The notes under the pieces: model-generated
What the model was told of the DNA's origin: nothing
The model's input: only the letters and a program-made list of their open reading frames with translations
Databases searched by the model: none
Position numbers and translations under genes: made by a program
Part shown: positions 26,853 to 35,107 of the stretch, piece by piece
Layout of the letters: each line of letters opens with the position of its first letter
Numbering within the stretch: position 1 is the stretch's first letter
Assembly (NCBI RefSeq): GCF_032335695.1
Contig: NZ_JACTOJ010000016.1
Coordinates: 54,427 to 118,426, forward strand
Direction: 5' to 3'
Source: JACTOJ01 sp032335695
Lineage (GTDB): Bacteria > Bacillota > Clostridia > Clostridiales > Clostridiaceae
DNA: 64,000 nucleotides

Positions 26853-27736
26853 GTGAGAGAGTTAAGGATAAGATAGCTACCGGAATACTTTATTTTATAG
26901 CCATATTTATAGTGGCTATACTAGTATCATTTATCGGATATATTTTGTATAAAGGTTCCTCTAGCTTAAATCCTGGTTTTCTATTTGGAGCTCCCAAATT
27001 TAGTGAAAAGGGTGGTGGAATAGGTCCTCAACTCTTTAATTCATTTTATTTGCTTGTGATAACTCTTATAATAACAGTTCCCTTGGGTGTGGGAGCAGGA
27101 ATATATCTTTCACAATATGCAAAGCAGGGGAGATTTCTTAATATCATAAGATTATGCATTGATACAATGGCTTCATTGCCATCTATTGTTGTGGGTCTCT
27201 TCGGATTAATATTGTTTGTAAATAAGCTTCATATGGGTTTTTCTGTAATCTCAGGAGCATTGGCAATAACTATCCTAAACCTAGCATCTATGACTAGAAC
27301 AAGTGAAAATGCTATCACTACAGCAGCTCAAGGAGTTAAAGAAGCAAGTCTTGGACTAGGAGCTACTAAGTGGCAGACCATAAAGAAAATAGTAATTCCT
27401 ACAGCCATACCACAGATACTCACAGGTATTATACTTTCAGCAGGAAGAATTTTTGGAGAAGCAGCTGCGCTAATATACACCGCGGGCATGAGTGCTCCTG
27501 TACTTAAATTTAGCCATTTTAGCTTAATAGATAAGGTATCGCCATATAGTTTAACAAGATCTGCGGAAACATTGGCAGTATATATTTGGCAGGTTAATTC
27601 TGAAGGAACTTTGCCAGATGCTACTAAAGTGGCTAATGGAGCTTCTGCAGTGTTAATTATAATGGTGTTAATATTCAATTTATCGGCAAGGCTTATAGGA
27701 AGAAAAATTCAACAAGCATATGGCGGAAAGAAATAG
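26849..27736 (+). CDS. pstA: Phosphate ABC transporter permease PstA
   Basis: This 295-residue permease has the coupling motif EASLGLGATKWQTIKKIVIPTAIPQ and about six membrane segments. The frame is open further upstream inside pstC, but GAGGAGG at 26834-26840 selects the ATG at 26849. It pairs with PstC. Confidence 0.95.
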   Translation: MSERVKDKIATGILYFIAIFIVAILVSFIGYILYKGSSSLNPGFLFGAPKFSEKGGGIGPQLFNSFYLLVITLIITVPLGVGAGIYLSQYAKQGRFLNIIRLCIDTMASLPSIVVGLFGLILFVNKLHMGFSVISGALAITILNLASMTRTSENAITTAAQGVKEASLGLGATKWQTIKKIVIPTAIPQILTGIILSAGRIFGEAAALIYTAGMSAPVLKFSHFSLIDKVSPYSLTRSAETLAVYIWQVNSEGTLPDATKVANGASAVLIIMVLIFNLSARLIGRKIQQAYGGKK

Positions 27737-27746
27737 GAGGAAAAGC

Positions 27747-28496
27747 ATGAGTATAATAACTACTAAAGACCTAGACCTTTATTATGGTAATAGTCAGGCA
27801 TTGAAAAAGATAAACTTAGATATACCAAAAAATGCTGTTACAGCTTTAATAGGGCCATCAGGTTGCGGAAAATCTACTTTTCTTAGAACCTTAAACAGAA
27901 TGAATGACCTTATTGATTCAGTTAGAATTGAAGGTGAAGTGTTATTTGAGGATAAAAATATCTATGGAGATTATGATGTTATAAATCTTAGGAAAAGAAT
28001 TGGCATGGTTTTTCAGAAAGCTAATCCGTTTCCTATGTCTATATACGATAATATTGCCTATGGTCCAAGAATCCATGGAATAAAATCTAAGAACAAATTA
28101 GATGAAATCGTAGAAAACAGCCTTAAAGGGTCAGTGCTATGGGATGAGGTAAAAGATAGATTAAAAAAAAGCGCACTGGGGCTTTCAGGTGGTCAGCAGC
28201 AAAGACTTTGTATTGCCAGAACTCTGGCAGTAGAGCCGGATGTACTTCTTATGGACGAACCTACGTCAGCTTTAGATCCAATATCTACTTTAAAGATAGA
28301 AGAGCTTATGGATACATTAAAAAAGAAATATACAGTGATAATAGTTACTCATAATATGCAGCAGGCAGGAAGAATATCTGATAATACCGCATTCTTTTTA
28401 AACGGCGAAGTAGTAGAGTACGGTAAAACTGAAGATATATTTTATAGACCAAGAGACAAAAGAACAGAAGATTATATAACCGGAAGATTTGGTTAA
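27747..28496 (+). CDS. pstB: Phosphate ABC transporter ATPase PstB
   Basis: This 249-residue ABC ATPase has Walker A GPSGCGKS, signature LSGGQQQRL and Walker B LLMDEPTSALDP. The PstB-specific MNDLIDSVRIEGEV and TVIIVTHNMQQAGR regions are present. TAGGAGG precedes the ATG, 10 bases after pstA. Confidence 0.96.
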   Translation: MSIITTKDLDLYYGNSQALKKINLDIPKNAVTALIGPSGCGKSTFLRTLNRMNDLIDSVRIEGEVLFEDKNIYGDYDVINLRKRIGMVFQKANPFPMSIYDNIAYGPRIHGIKSKNKLDEIVENSLKGSVLWDEVKDRLKKSALGLSGGQQQRLCIARTLAVEPDVLLMDEPTSALDPISTLKIEELMDTLKKKYTVIIVTHNMQQAGRISDNTAFFLNGEVVEYGKTEDIFYRPRDKRTEDYITGRFG

Positions 28497-28540
28497 TAAT
28501 TAATATCATTTTATTAAATTTATATTAAGGAGGGGCAATT

Positions 28541-29197
28541 GTGACGAGAGGTGGCTTTGATACAGATCTTCAGACGCTTCATAATGATCTTATAAGAATG
28601 GGAAGCATTGTTGAAAAACAAATTCATCAATGTATAGAGGCATTGGTAAAACAGGATGAGGTATTAGCGAACACGGTAATAGATAATGATGATTTAGTTG
28701 ATGATCTTCAGAAAGAAATAGAAGACAAATGTATAAGACTTATTGCAAAGCAGCAGCCATTAGCTATTGATTTAAGAAATATATTTACTGCCAGCAAAAT
28801 TGTAACTGATTTGGAAAGAATGGCAGACCATGCAGTTGATATAGCAAAAATCGCAAAGAGACTTAAGAATGAGGTTTATATAAAAGAACTTATTGATATT
28901 CCAGCTATGGCTGAGATTGTCAAAGATATAATTCATGATTCGTTAGATGCATATGTTGAGAGCAGCGTGGATAAAGCTTATGCTGCTTGCAAACTAGATG
29001 ATAAAATAGATGCTATATACAAACAAATATTTACTGAACTTTTAATGAAAATGTCAGAGGATTCAGCTCATACTAATCAGGTAGCACAATTTCTATTTGT
29101 CTGCAAATACTTAGAGAGAGTAGCAGATCATGCTACAAATGTGTGTGAATGGACAATTTATTTAGTAACAGGAGATCAAATAGATTTGAACGAATAG
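28541..29197 (+). CDS. phoU: Phosphate signalling and transport regulator PhoU
   Basis: This 218-residue all-helical protein has the two PhoU repeats, with ERMADHAVDIAKIA and ERVADHATNVCEW as the metal-binding ExxxD/DH motifs. PhoU links PstSCAB activity to PhoR. The GTG start follows AAGGAGG. Confidence 0.95.
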   Translation: MTRGGFDTDLQTLHNDLIRMGSIVEKQIHQCIEALVKQDEVLANTVIDNDDLVDDLQKEIEDKCIRLIAKQQPLAIDLRNIFTASKIVTDLERMADHAVDIAKIAKRLKNEVYIKELIDIPAMAEIVKDIIHDSLDAYVESSVDKAYAACKLDDKIDAIYKQIFTELLMKMSEDSAHTNQVAQFLFVCKYLERVADHATNVCEWTIYLVTGDQIDLNE

Positions 29198-29214
29198 TTA
29201 ATAACTCATTTATC

Positions 29215-29262
29215 AGGAATGTAATCTTGTAGAAATTAGCATCTATGAGAGCATTCCTATTT
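29215..29262 (+). terminator. Terminator after phoU
   Basis: AGGAATG (29215-29221) pairs with CATTCCT (29252-29258), with an inner 8-bp stem containing G-U pairs. The stretch ATTTTATTTG follows. Confidence 0.6.
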
Positions 29263-29306
29263 TATTTGTATTAAAATTCAAGATACTTATCATAATAAAT
29301 ACTTTG

Positions 29307-29350
29307 TTGACTATAGTCAATAATTAGGTTATCATTACTTAGGATATAAT
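29307..29350 (+). promoter_or_regulatory. Promoter region with 14-bp palindrome upstream of the DUF512 gene
   Basis: TTGACTATAGTCAA at 29307-29320 is a perfect palindrome. Its TTGACT lies 17 bases before TATCAT, and a TATAAT stands at 29345-29350. The palindrome could be an operator over the -35 region. Confidence 0.35.
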
Positions 29351-29379
29351 AGGCTAAGTGAAAATGTTGAGGTGACTTT

Positions 29380-30696
29380 ATGTCGGCTAAAATCAAAAGT
29401 ATAGAAAAAAATTCTATAGCTGAAGAATTGGAATTTGAAATTGGAGATATACTATTAAGCATAAATGGAAATGAAGTAAAGGATGTAATAGACTATAGAT
29501 TTTTAATGGCGGATGAATATGTAGAAGTTGATATAGAAAAAGCTGATGGGGAGATTTGGACTTATGAGATAGAAAAAGAGTATCAAGAGGATTTAGGGGT
29601 AGAATTTGAGAATGCTATCATGGATCATGCAAAAAGATGCCATAATAATTGCGTATTTTGTTTTATTGATCAGCTTCCTGGAGGAATGAGGGATACCTTA
29701 TACTTTAAAGATGATGATTCTAGATTATCATTTCTTCAAGGTAATTTTGTAACTCTTACAAATATGTCAGATGATGATATACATAGAATAATTAAATATA
29801 AAATAAGTCCTATAAATATATCGGTACATACTACTAATCCACAGCTTAGAATTCAGATGCTAAATAATAGATTTGCAGGTGCAGTCTATGAACGTCTGAA
29901 GCTGCTGGCTGATGCTGGTATAGTTATGCATTGTCAAGTTGTTTGCTGCCCTGGTATAAACAATGGAGAGGAGTTATTAAGAACTGTTAAGGATCTTAAT
30001 AATTTGTATCCAGCAGTAGAGGATGTGGCGGTGGTTCCAGTAGGAATAACTAAACATAGAAAAGGGCTTAAAGATTTAACTGTTTTTACAAGAGAGACAG
30101 CAGCCCAAGAGTTAGATAATGTAAAGGAACTTCAAGAAAAGTATATGATAGAACTTGGAACACCTTTTGTTAGGCTTTCCGATGAATTTTACGTGCTTGC
30201 AGGAAAAGAAGTACCAAATGCTGAGTTCTATTCTACCTTTCACCAGCTTGAAGATGGAATAGGAATGATAAGAATACTAAGAGATACCATAAATAAGGAT
30301 GTAAAGAAATTAAAGAAAAACATAAGCGGTAATTTTTTATTTGCTACTGGAGTATCCGCTTTTGACGAGATAAAATGGGTATCAGAAAAAGTGATGAATG
30401 AAAATTCTAAATTAAATCTTAAAGTGAAAAAAATAATAAATAACTTTTTTGGAAGCACCATAACTGTAGCCGGACTTTTAACTGGTGGTGATATAATAGA
30501 TCAATTAAAAAATGAAACCATAGAAGGACCGCTTATTTTGCCGGAAAATATGCTTAAGAGTGGAGAGAGAATTTTCTTGGATGATGTGTCAGTGGAAGAG
30601 ATGGAAAAAGTTCTTCACAGACAAGTGATAATATGCGATTATACGGGAAAAGATTTAATAGATATAATAAACAGAAACAGTAAGGAGGAAAAATAA
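29380..30696 (+). CDS. DUF512 family radical SAM/PDZ-domain protein
   Basis: This 438-residue protein has an N-terminal PDZ-like domain (about 1-65), then a radical SAM-type cysteine motif CHNNCVFCFID (Cys87, Cys91, Cys94) and the C-terminal DUF512 domain (LTGGDIIDQLKNE, LPENMLKSGE). The family is widespread in Firmicutes and often sits directly before der, as here, with the stop and start overlapping as TAATG. Its substrate is unknown. The spacing of the cysteines differs slightly from CxxxCxxC of classic members only in neighbouring residues. Confidence 0.88.
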   Translation: MSAKIKSIEKNSIAEELEFEIGDILLSINGNEVKDVIDYRFLMADEYVEVDIEKADGEIWTYEIEKEYQEDLGVEFENAIMDHAKRCHNNCVFCFIDQLPGGMRDTLYFKDDDSRLSFLQGNFVTLTNMSDDDIHRIIKYKISPINISVHTTNPQLRIQMLNNRFAGAVYERLKLLADAGIVMHCQVVCCPGINNGEELLRTVKDLNNLYPAVEDVAVVPVGITKHRKGLKDLTVFTRETAAQELDNVKELQEKYMIELGTPFVRLSDEFYVLAGKEVPNAEFYSTFHQLEDGIGMIRILRDTINKDVKKLKKNISGNFLFATGVSAFDEIKWVSEKVMNENSKLNLKVKKIINNFFGSTITVAGLLTGGDIIDQLKNETIEGPLILPENMLKSGERIFLDDVSVEEMEKVLHRQVIICDYTGKDLIDIINRNSKEEK

Positions 30697-32012
30697 TGGC
30701 AAAACCTATAGTGGCCATAGTTGGAAGACCTAATGTAGGGAAATCAACTTTATTTAATAAACTTGCAGGGAAGAGAATTTCAATAGTTGAGGATACACCT
30801 GGTGTTACAAGAGATAGAGTGTATGCTGAAGCAGAATGGCTTAATCATAATTTTACTATAATTGATACAGGTGGAATAGAACCAGAAAGTGAAGATATAA
30901 TTGTAAGCCAAATGAGAAGGCAAGCAAATATAGCTATTGAAACAGCAGATGTTATAATATTTATAGTAGATGGAAAAGAGGGACTTACAGCTGCTGATAG
31001 AGAAGTTGCTCAAATGTTAAGAAAAAGTAAAAAAAATGTATTACTTGTGGTAAATAAGATTGACTCACTTAAGGAAGAGGATAATGCATATGAATTTTAT
31101 AATTTAGGTATTGGAGATCCTGTAACCATATCCTCATCACAGGGTTTAGGGCTTGGAGATATGCTTGATAAAGTGGTAGAAGCCTTTAATCATGTAGAGC
31201 AGGAGGAAGAAGATGAAGAATATGTTAAAATAGCTATGATAGGCAAACCTAATGTAGGAAAATCTTCTTTAATTAATAAACTTCTAGGTGAGGAAAGAGT
31301 AATAGTAAGTGATGTACCTGGAACAACAAGAGATGCTATTGACAGCTATCTAGAAAATGAATATGGCAAGTTTATTCTTATCGATACTGCCGGACTTAGA
31401 AGAAAAAGCAAGGTAAAAGAGGAAATTGAAAGATATAGTGTAGTACGTACTTTAGCAGCTATAGAAAGAGCTGATATATGCATACTGATGATTGATGCTG
31501 AAGAAGGCATAAGCGAGCAAGACGAAAAAATAATAGGATATGCTCATGAGCTTAATAAAGCTATACTGATACTTGTTAATAAGTGGGACTTAATAGAAAA
31601 AGATGATAAAACTATGAATACCTTTAAGAAAAATCTGCAGATGAAACTAAGCTTTTTAAGTTATGCGCCATTTCTTTTCATATCAGCAAAAACTGGTCAA
31701 AGAACCAGCAAGGTTTTGGAACTAGCTAAAAAATGTTATAATAACTATGATAGAAGAATAACTACGGGAGTTCTTAATGAAGTAATAAACAAGGCTGTTT
31801 TGATGAAAGAGCCTCCAGTTGTAGGACTTAAAAGACTTAAGATTTATTATGTAACCCAGATTGGTACTAAACCCCCAACTTTTGTGTTTTTTGTTAATGA
31901 TACTGCAACCCTACATTTCTCCTATGAACGATACCTTGAAAATCAGCTTAGAGCCAGCTTTGATTTTGAAGGAACAGGTATAAAGTTGGAGTTTAGGGAA
32001 AGGAAGGAATAG
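30696..32012 (+). CDS. der: Ribosome-assembly GTPase Der (EngA)
   Basis: This 438-residue protein has two tandem GTPase domains (GRPNVGKST near 10 and GKPNVGKSS near 185), DTGG/DTAG switches, NKID and NKWD motifs and the C-terminal KH-like domain. It acts in 50S assembly. One base separates it from gpsA. Confidence 0.97.
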   Translation: MAKPIVAIVGRPNVGKSTLFNKLAGKRISIVEDTPGVTRDRVYAEAEWLNHNFTIIDTGGIEPESEDIIVSQMRRQANIAIETADVIIFIVDGKEGLTAADREVAQMLRKSKKNVLLVVNKIDSLKEEDNAYEFYNLGIGDPVTISSSQGLGLGDMLDKVVEAFNHVEQEEEDEEYVKIAMIGKPNVGKSSLINKLLGEERVIVSDVPGTTRDAIDSYLENEYGKFILIDTAGLRRKSKVKEEIERYSVVRTLAAIERADICILMIDAEEGISEQDEKIIGYAHELNKAILILVNKWDLIEKDDKTMNTFKKNLQMKLSFLSYAPFLFISAKTGQRTSKVLELAKKCYNNYDRRITTGVLNEVINKAVLMKEPPVVGLKRLKIYYVTQIGTKPPTFVFFVNDTATLHFSYERYLENQLRASFDFEGTGIKLEFRERKE

Positions 32013-32013
32013 A

Positions 32014-33015
32014 ATGACAAAAGTAGCTTTGCTAGGAGGCGGCAGCTTTAGCACTGCTTTGGCTATACTAGTTGGAAATAAAGGACTGGATGCCAGCATA
32101 TTTGCTAGAAATGCTTCAGTTAGAGAGGATATAAATAATAATCATAAGAATAGCAAATATTTAAATGATGTAATTTTACCTGACTTAGTGAAAGCCTATG
32201 ATAATATAGAGGAAACTATAGAAGATTCCGATTACATAATTTTAGGAGTTCCATCCAGCCATATAAGAGAAATTTGTTCTAACTCTAAGAAATACATTAA
32301 GCCTCATCAGGTTATAATAAATGTGGCCAAAGGTATACAAGAGAAGCCTGTGAAGCGTCTATCTGAAGTAATACATGAGGTGTTACCAGAGAATCCAGTG
32401 GTGGTGCTTTCTGGGCCCAGCCATGCAGAAGAGGTTGCTGTGAATATTCCAACTACTGTGGTGGTAAGTTCTGAGAATATGAAGTATGCAAATAAGGTTC
32501 AGGATTTGTTTATGACGGATAACTTTAGAGTGTATACTAATGACGACTTACTAGGAGTTGAAATTGGAGGGGCTGTGAAGAATATTATAGCACTAGCGGC
32601 TGGTATAGCAGATGGAATAGGATATGGAGATAATAGCAAAGCTGCTCTTATGACCAGGGGAATGCATGAAATAATGAGAATAGGCACCAAAATGGGAGGC
32701 AAGATAGCTACTTTTTCTGGATTAACTGGAATGGGGGATTTAATAGTAACTTGCACAAGTATGCATAGCAGAAATAGGAAGGCAGGAATACTAATAGGAC
32801 AAGGAATCCCAGTTCAGGAAGCATTAAGTCAGATAGGAACCGTAGAGGGAGCATCTGCATGTCATGCTTTTTATACTTTAAGTAAAAAAATAAATGTGGA
32901 AATGCCCATAACAGAAGTGCTTTATAAAGTTTTATTTGGCAATTTAAGCCCTAAGAATGCTGTAATAGAACTAATGTGCAGAGACAAGAAAAATGAGATA
33001 TATGAAATATATTAA
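32014..33015 (+). CDS. gpsA: Glycerol-3-phosphate dehydrogenase [NAD(P)+]
   Basis: This 333-residue enzyme has the Rossmann motif LLGGGSFSTALA (6-17), the catalytic lysine region GGAVKNIIALAAGIADG and TGMGDLIVTCTS. It makes sn-glycerol-3-phosphate for phospholipids. It is cotranscribed with der. plsY, which sits between these genes in some clostridia, is absent here. Confidence 0.96.
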   Translation: MTKVALLGGGSFSTALAILVGNKGLDASIFARNASVREDINNNHKNSKYLNDVILPDLVKAYDNIEETIEDSDYIILGVPSSHIREICSNSKKYIKPHQVIINVAKGIQEKPVKRLSEVIHEVLPENPVVVLSGPSHAEEVAVNIPTTVVVSSENMKYANKVQDLFMTDNFRVYTNDDLLGVEIGGAVKNIIALAAGIADGIGYGDNSKAALMTRGMHEIMRIGTKMGGKIATFSGLTGMGDLIVTCTSMHSRNRKAGILIGQGIPVQEALSQIGTVEGASACHAFYTLSKKINVEMPITEVLYKVLFGNLSPKNAVIELMCRDKKNEIYEIY

Positions 33016-33020
33016 TATAA

Positions 33021-33059
33021 AAATAAATCATCTTTAAAATAAAAGATGATTTATTTTTT
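33021..33059 (+). terminator. gpsA terminator
   Basis: A perfect 15-bp stem, 33021-33035 with 33042-33056, around a 6-base loop is followed by Ts. Confidence 0.85.
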
Positions 33060-33123
33060 GTCATAAAATCTTTTCAATGTAATATATATATATTGTTAAT
33101 ATATAGCATTGGGAGGGTGTATT

Positions 33124-34602
33124 TTGGAGAGCTTTGATATATATAAGGATATAGCAGAGAGAACTCAGGGGGATATTTACGTTGGCGTAGTTGGACCTGT
33201 TAGAACAGGAAAATCTACTTTTATAAAAAAGTTTATGGATATGATGGTAATCCCTAATATTGATAACAATTATAAAAAGCAGAGGGCTAAGGATGAACTT
33301 CCTCAAAGCGCTTCTGGAAAAACTATTCATACTACAGAGCCCAAGTTTGTTCCTAATGAAGCGGTAGAAATAAATATGAATGAAGGTATCAAATTTAGGG
33401 TTAGAATGGTAGACTGTGTAGGATATATAGTAAAAGGAGCAGCAGGATACATTGAAGGAACGGAACCTAAAATGGTTACTACACCATGGTATGATTATGA
33501 AATACCCTTTGAAGAAGCTGCAGAAATAGGAACTAAAAAGGTTATAACCGAACACTCTACTATTGGACTTTTAGTAACTACAGATGGCTCTATTACTGAC
33601 ATACCAAGGGAAGAATACTTAGAAGCAGAAGAAAGAGTGGTTAAAGAACTTAAAGAAATAAAAAAACCATTCATTATTGTACTTAATTCTTCTAGAGTGG
33701 ATTCAGAGGAGACTAAGCAGTTAAAAACAGATCTAGAAGAAAAATATAATGTTCCTGTTCAGCTTATGGATGTGGTAAATATGAACGAGGAAGATGTAAA
33801 ACAAGTATTTCATAGAGTCCTCAGTGAGTTCCCGTTAAAGGAAATCAATGTAGATATGCCAGAATGGATTGAGAAATTGGAACCGACGCATTGGCTTAAG
33901 ACAAGTTTTATAAATGTTATAAAGGACATGTGTAAAAATGTTGTTAGTGTTAGGGATGTTAAAACCTCTGTAAGCTCATTAATGGAATTTGAGTTTCTTG
34001 AAGCTCCTGAAGTTAATGAAATGAATATGGGGGATGGTACTGCGAGAGTGATTCTAAAGCCAAGAAATGGAATATTCTACAACATACTTAGTGAGGTTTG
34101 CGGCTGCAATATATCCGGTGAAAGTGAATTGCTAAAAATAATTAAGGAACTTCAATACTCAAAGATTGAATATTCAAAAGTAGAAGAAGCCCTTAAAGAT
34201 GTCAGAGAAACTGGATATGGATTGGTGGCTCCGCAGCTTAAAGAAATGAAATTTGAAGAGCCTGAAATTGTTAGACAAGGAAATAGATATGGAGTTAAGC
34301 TTAAAGCTAGTGCTCCATCTCTCCATATGATAAAATGTGATATAGAAACAGAGGTATCTCCTATAATGGGTACTGAAAAGGAAAGTGAAGATTTAGTTAA
34401 ATCGCTTTTAGAGCAATTTGAAAGTGATCCGTCAAAAATATGGCAAAGCGATATGTTTGGTAAATCACTGGAGATGGTGGTTAAAGAAGGACTTCAAAAC
34501 AAACTATTTAAGATGCCGGAGGATGTTCAGATTAAAATCCAAAAAACCCTCCAAAAAATAATAAATGAAGGAAACGGAGGATTAATTTGTATAATTCTTT
34601 GA
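33124..34602 (+). CDS. spoIVA: Stage IV sporulation protein A (spore coat basement ATPase)
   Basis: This protein assembles the base layer of the spore coat around the forespore by ATP-driven polymerisation. The N-terminal region ESFDIYKDIAERTQGDIYVG and Walker A GPVRTGKS (24-31), followed by DELPQSASGKTIHTTEPKFVP, are diagnostic. An in-frame TTG-like extension begins at 33109, but GGGAGGG at 33111-33117 fits the TTG at 33124, giving 492 residues, the same length as the Bacillus protein. Expression from a sigma-E promoter is expected, although none could be read confidently. Confidence 0.96.
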   Translation: MESFDIYKDIAERTQGDIYVGVVGPVRTGKSTFIKKFMDMMVIPNIDNNYKKQRAKDELPQSASGKTIHTTEPKFVPNEAVEINMNEGIKFRVRMVDCVGYIVKGAAGYIEGTEPKMVTTPWYDYEIPFEEAAEIGTKKVITEHSTIGLLVTTDGSITDIPREEYLEAEERVVKELKEIKKPFIIVLNSSRVDSEETKQLKTDLEEKYNVPVQLMDVVNMNEEDVKQVFHRVLSEFPLKEINVDMPEWIEKLEPTHWLKTSFINVIKDMCKNVVSVRDVKTSVSSLMEFEFLEAPEVNEMNMGDGTARVILKPRNGIFYNILSEVCGCNISGESELLKIIKELQYSKIEYSKVEEALKDVRETGYGLVAPQLKEMKFEEPEIVRQGNRYGVKLKASAPSLHMIKCDIETEVSPIMGTEKESEDLVKSLLEQFESDPSKIWQSDMFGKSLEMVVKEGLQNKLFKMPEDVQIKIQKTLQKIINEGNGGLICIIL

Positions 34603-34628
34603 AACATAGTCTCTAGGCCTGAAGGTAA

Positions 34629-34666
34629 GTTTTAAATCAATGTAAAAATCAGCACTGATTTAAAAC
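34629..34666 (-). repeat. Copy 1 of a short interspersed palindromic repeat
   Basis: The 11-bp arms 34629-34639 and 34656-34666 are perfectly complementary. Read on the minus strand this 38-base unit is about 80% identical to 63635-63671 near the window end. It may be a mobile palindromic element or a conserved regulatory hairpin. Confidence 0.5.
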
Positions 34667-34697
34667 ATATACTAAAAATAATAACAAAATAAATTTT

Positions 34698-34731
34698 AGC
34701 CTGCGATCTCTAAGATTACAGGCTTTTAATT
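34698..34731 (+). terminator. spoIVA terminator
   Basis: AGCCTGCGATCT (34698-34709) and AGATTACAGGCT (34713-34724) form 10 pairs out of 12, followed by TTTAATTT. Confidence 0.75.
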
Positions 34732-34746
34732 TGTATATTTTTTATG

Positions 34747-34774
34747 TTGACAGTAAATTAAATTGTGATATAAT
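34747..34774 (+). promoter_or_regulatory. Sigma-A promoter of the first nitrogenase-like operon
   Basis: TTGACA (34747-34752) and TATAAT (34769-34774), both perfect consensus with a 16-base spacer, lie about 60 bases before the SAM-I riboswitch. Confidence 0.8.
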
Positions 34775-34832
34775 TTTAATAACAGCAATAGACTATTCTT
34801 ATTGGAATAGTAGGTTATAAAATTTAATAGAT

Positions 34833-34995
34833 TCTTATCAAGAGAGGTGGAGGGACTGGCCCTGTGAAACCCGACAACCAGCATTTCATTTAAATGTATG
34901 GTGTTAATTCCTGCAAATGAGTTTTGAGAGATAAGAGGATTGATTTATATAAAATTAGATTATAGAATCCTCTTTTGATAAGAGGATTTTTTTAT
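34833..34995 (+). ncRNA. SAM-I (S-box) riboswitch with terminator, unit 1
   Basis: The aptamer spans 34833-34939 with the S-box signature: CTTATCAAGAGAGGTGGAGG, then GGGACTGGCCC, GAAACCC, the CAACCAG turn, GGTGTTAATTCCTGC and the closing GAGATAAG. The expression platform is visible: AATCCTCTT (34966-34974) pairs with AAGAGGATT (34980-34988) plus a T-run as terminator, or with AAGAGGATT at 34933-34941 in the P1 3' strand as antiterminator. SAM binding should therefore switch the downstream nifD-like operon off. Confidence 0.95.
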
Positions 34996-35006
34996 TGTAA
35001 TTAGTT

Positions 35007-35066
35007 GACTAGAGAAACTAGAGGCTATATTTACTTCTTAATTTGAGTAAATATAGTCTTTTTTAT
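35007..35066 (+). ncRNA. Unrecognised tandem-hairpin RNA element, copy 1
   Basis: Hairpin 1 is CTAG (35009-35012), loop AGAAA, CTAG (35018-35021). Hairpin 2 follows with no linker: 35022-35035 pairs with 35046-35059 over 14 bp including a G-U pair, then a T-run. The core is shared with 40266-40320 in the consensus GAYTAGARAAACTARAGGC. Hairpin 2 looks like an intrinsic terminator, so this may be a second attenuation device after the S-box. It matches no RNA family I know. Confidence 0.6.
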
Positions 35067-35107
35067 TATTACCAGCATTTATGGAATATTTGAAGGAGGA
35101 ATTTTAT

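Noticed and set aside
33062..33069. Sigma-E -10 box CATAAAAT upstream of spoIVA
   Set aside because: The -10 fits, but no convincing -35 is found at the required 14-15 base spacing, and it overlaps the gpsA terminator tail, so it was not listed as a feature.
33061..33555. 164-residue minus-strand ORF
   Set aside because: It is antisense to spoIVA, whose frame is highly conserved.
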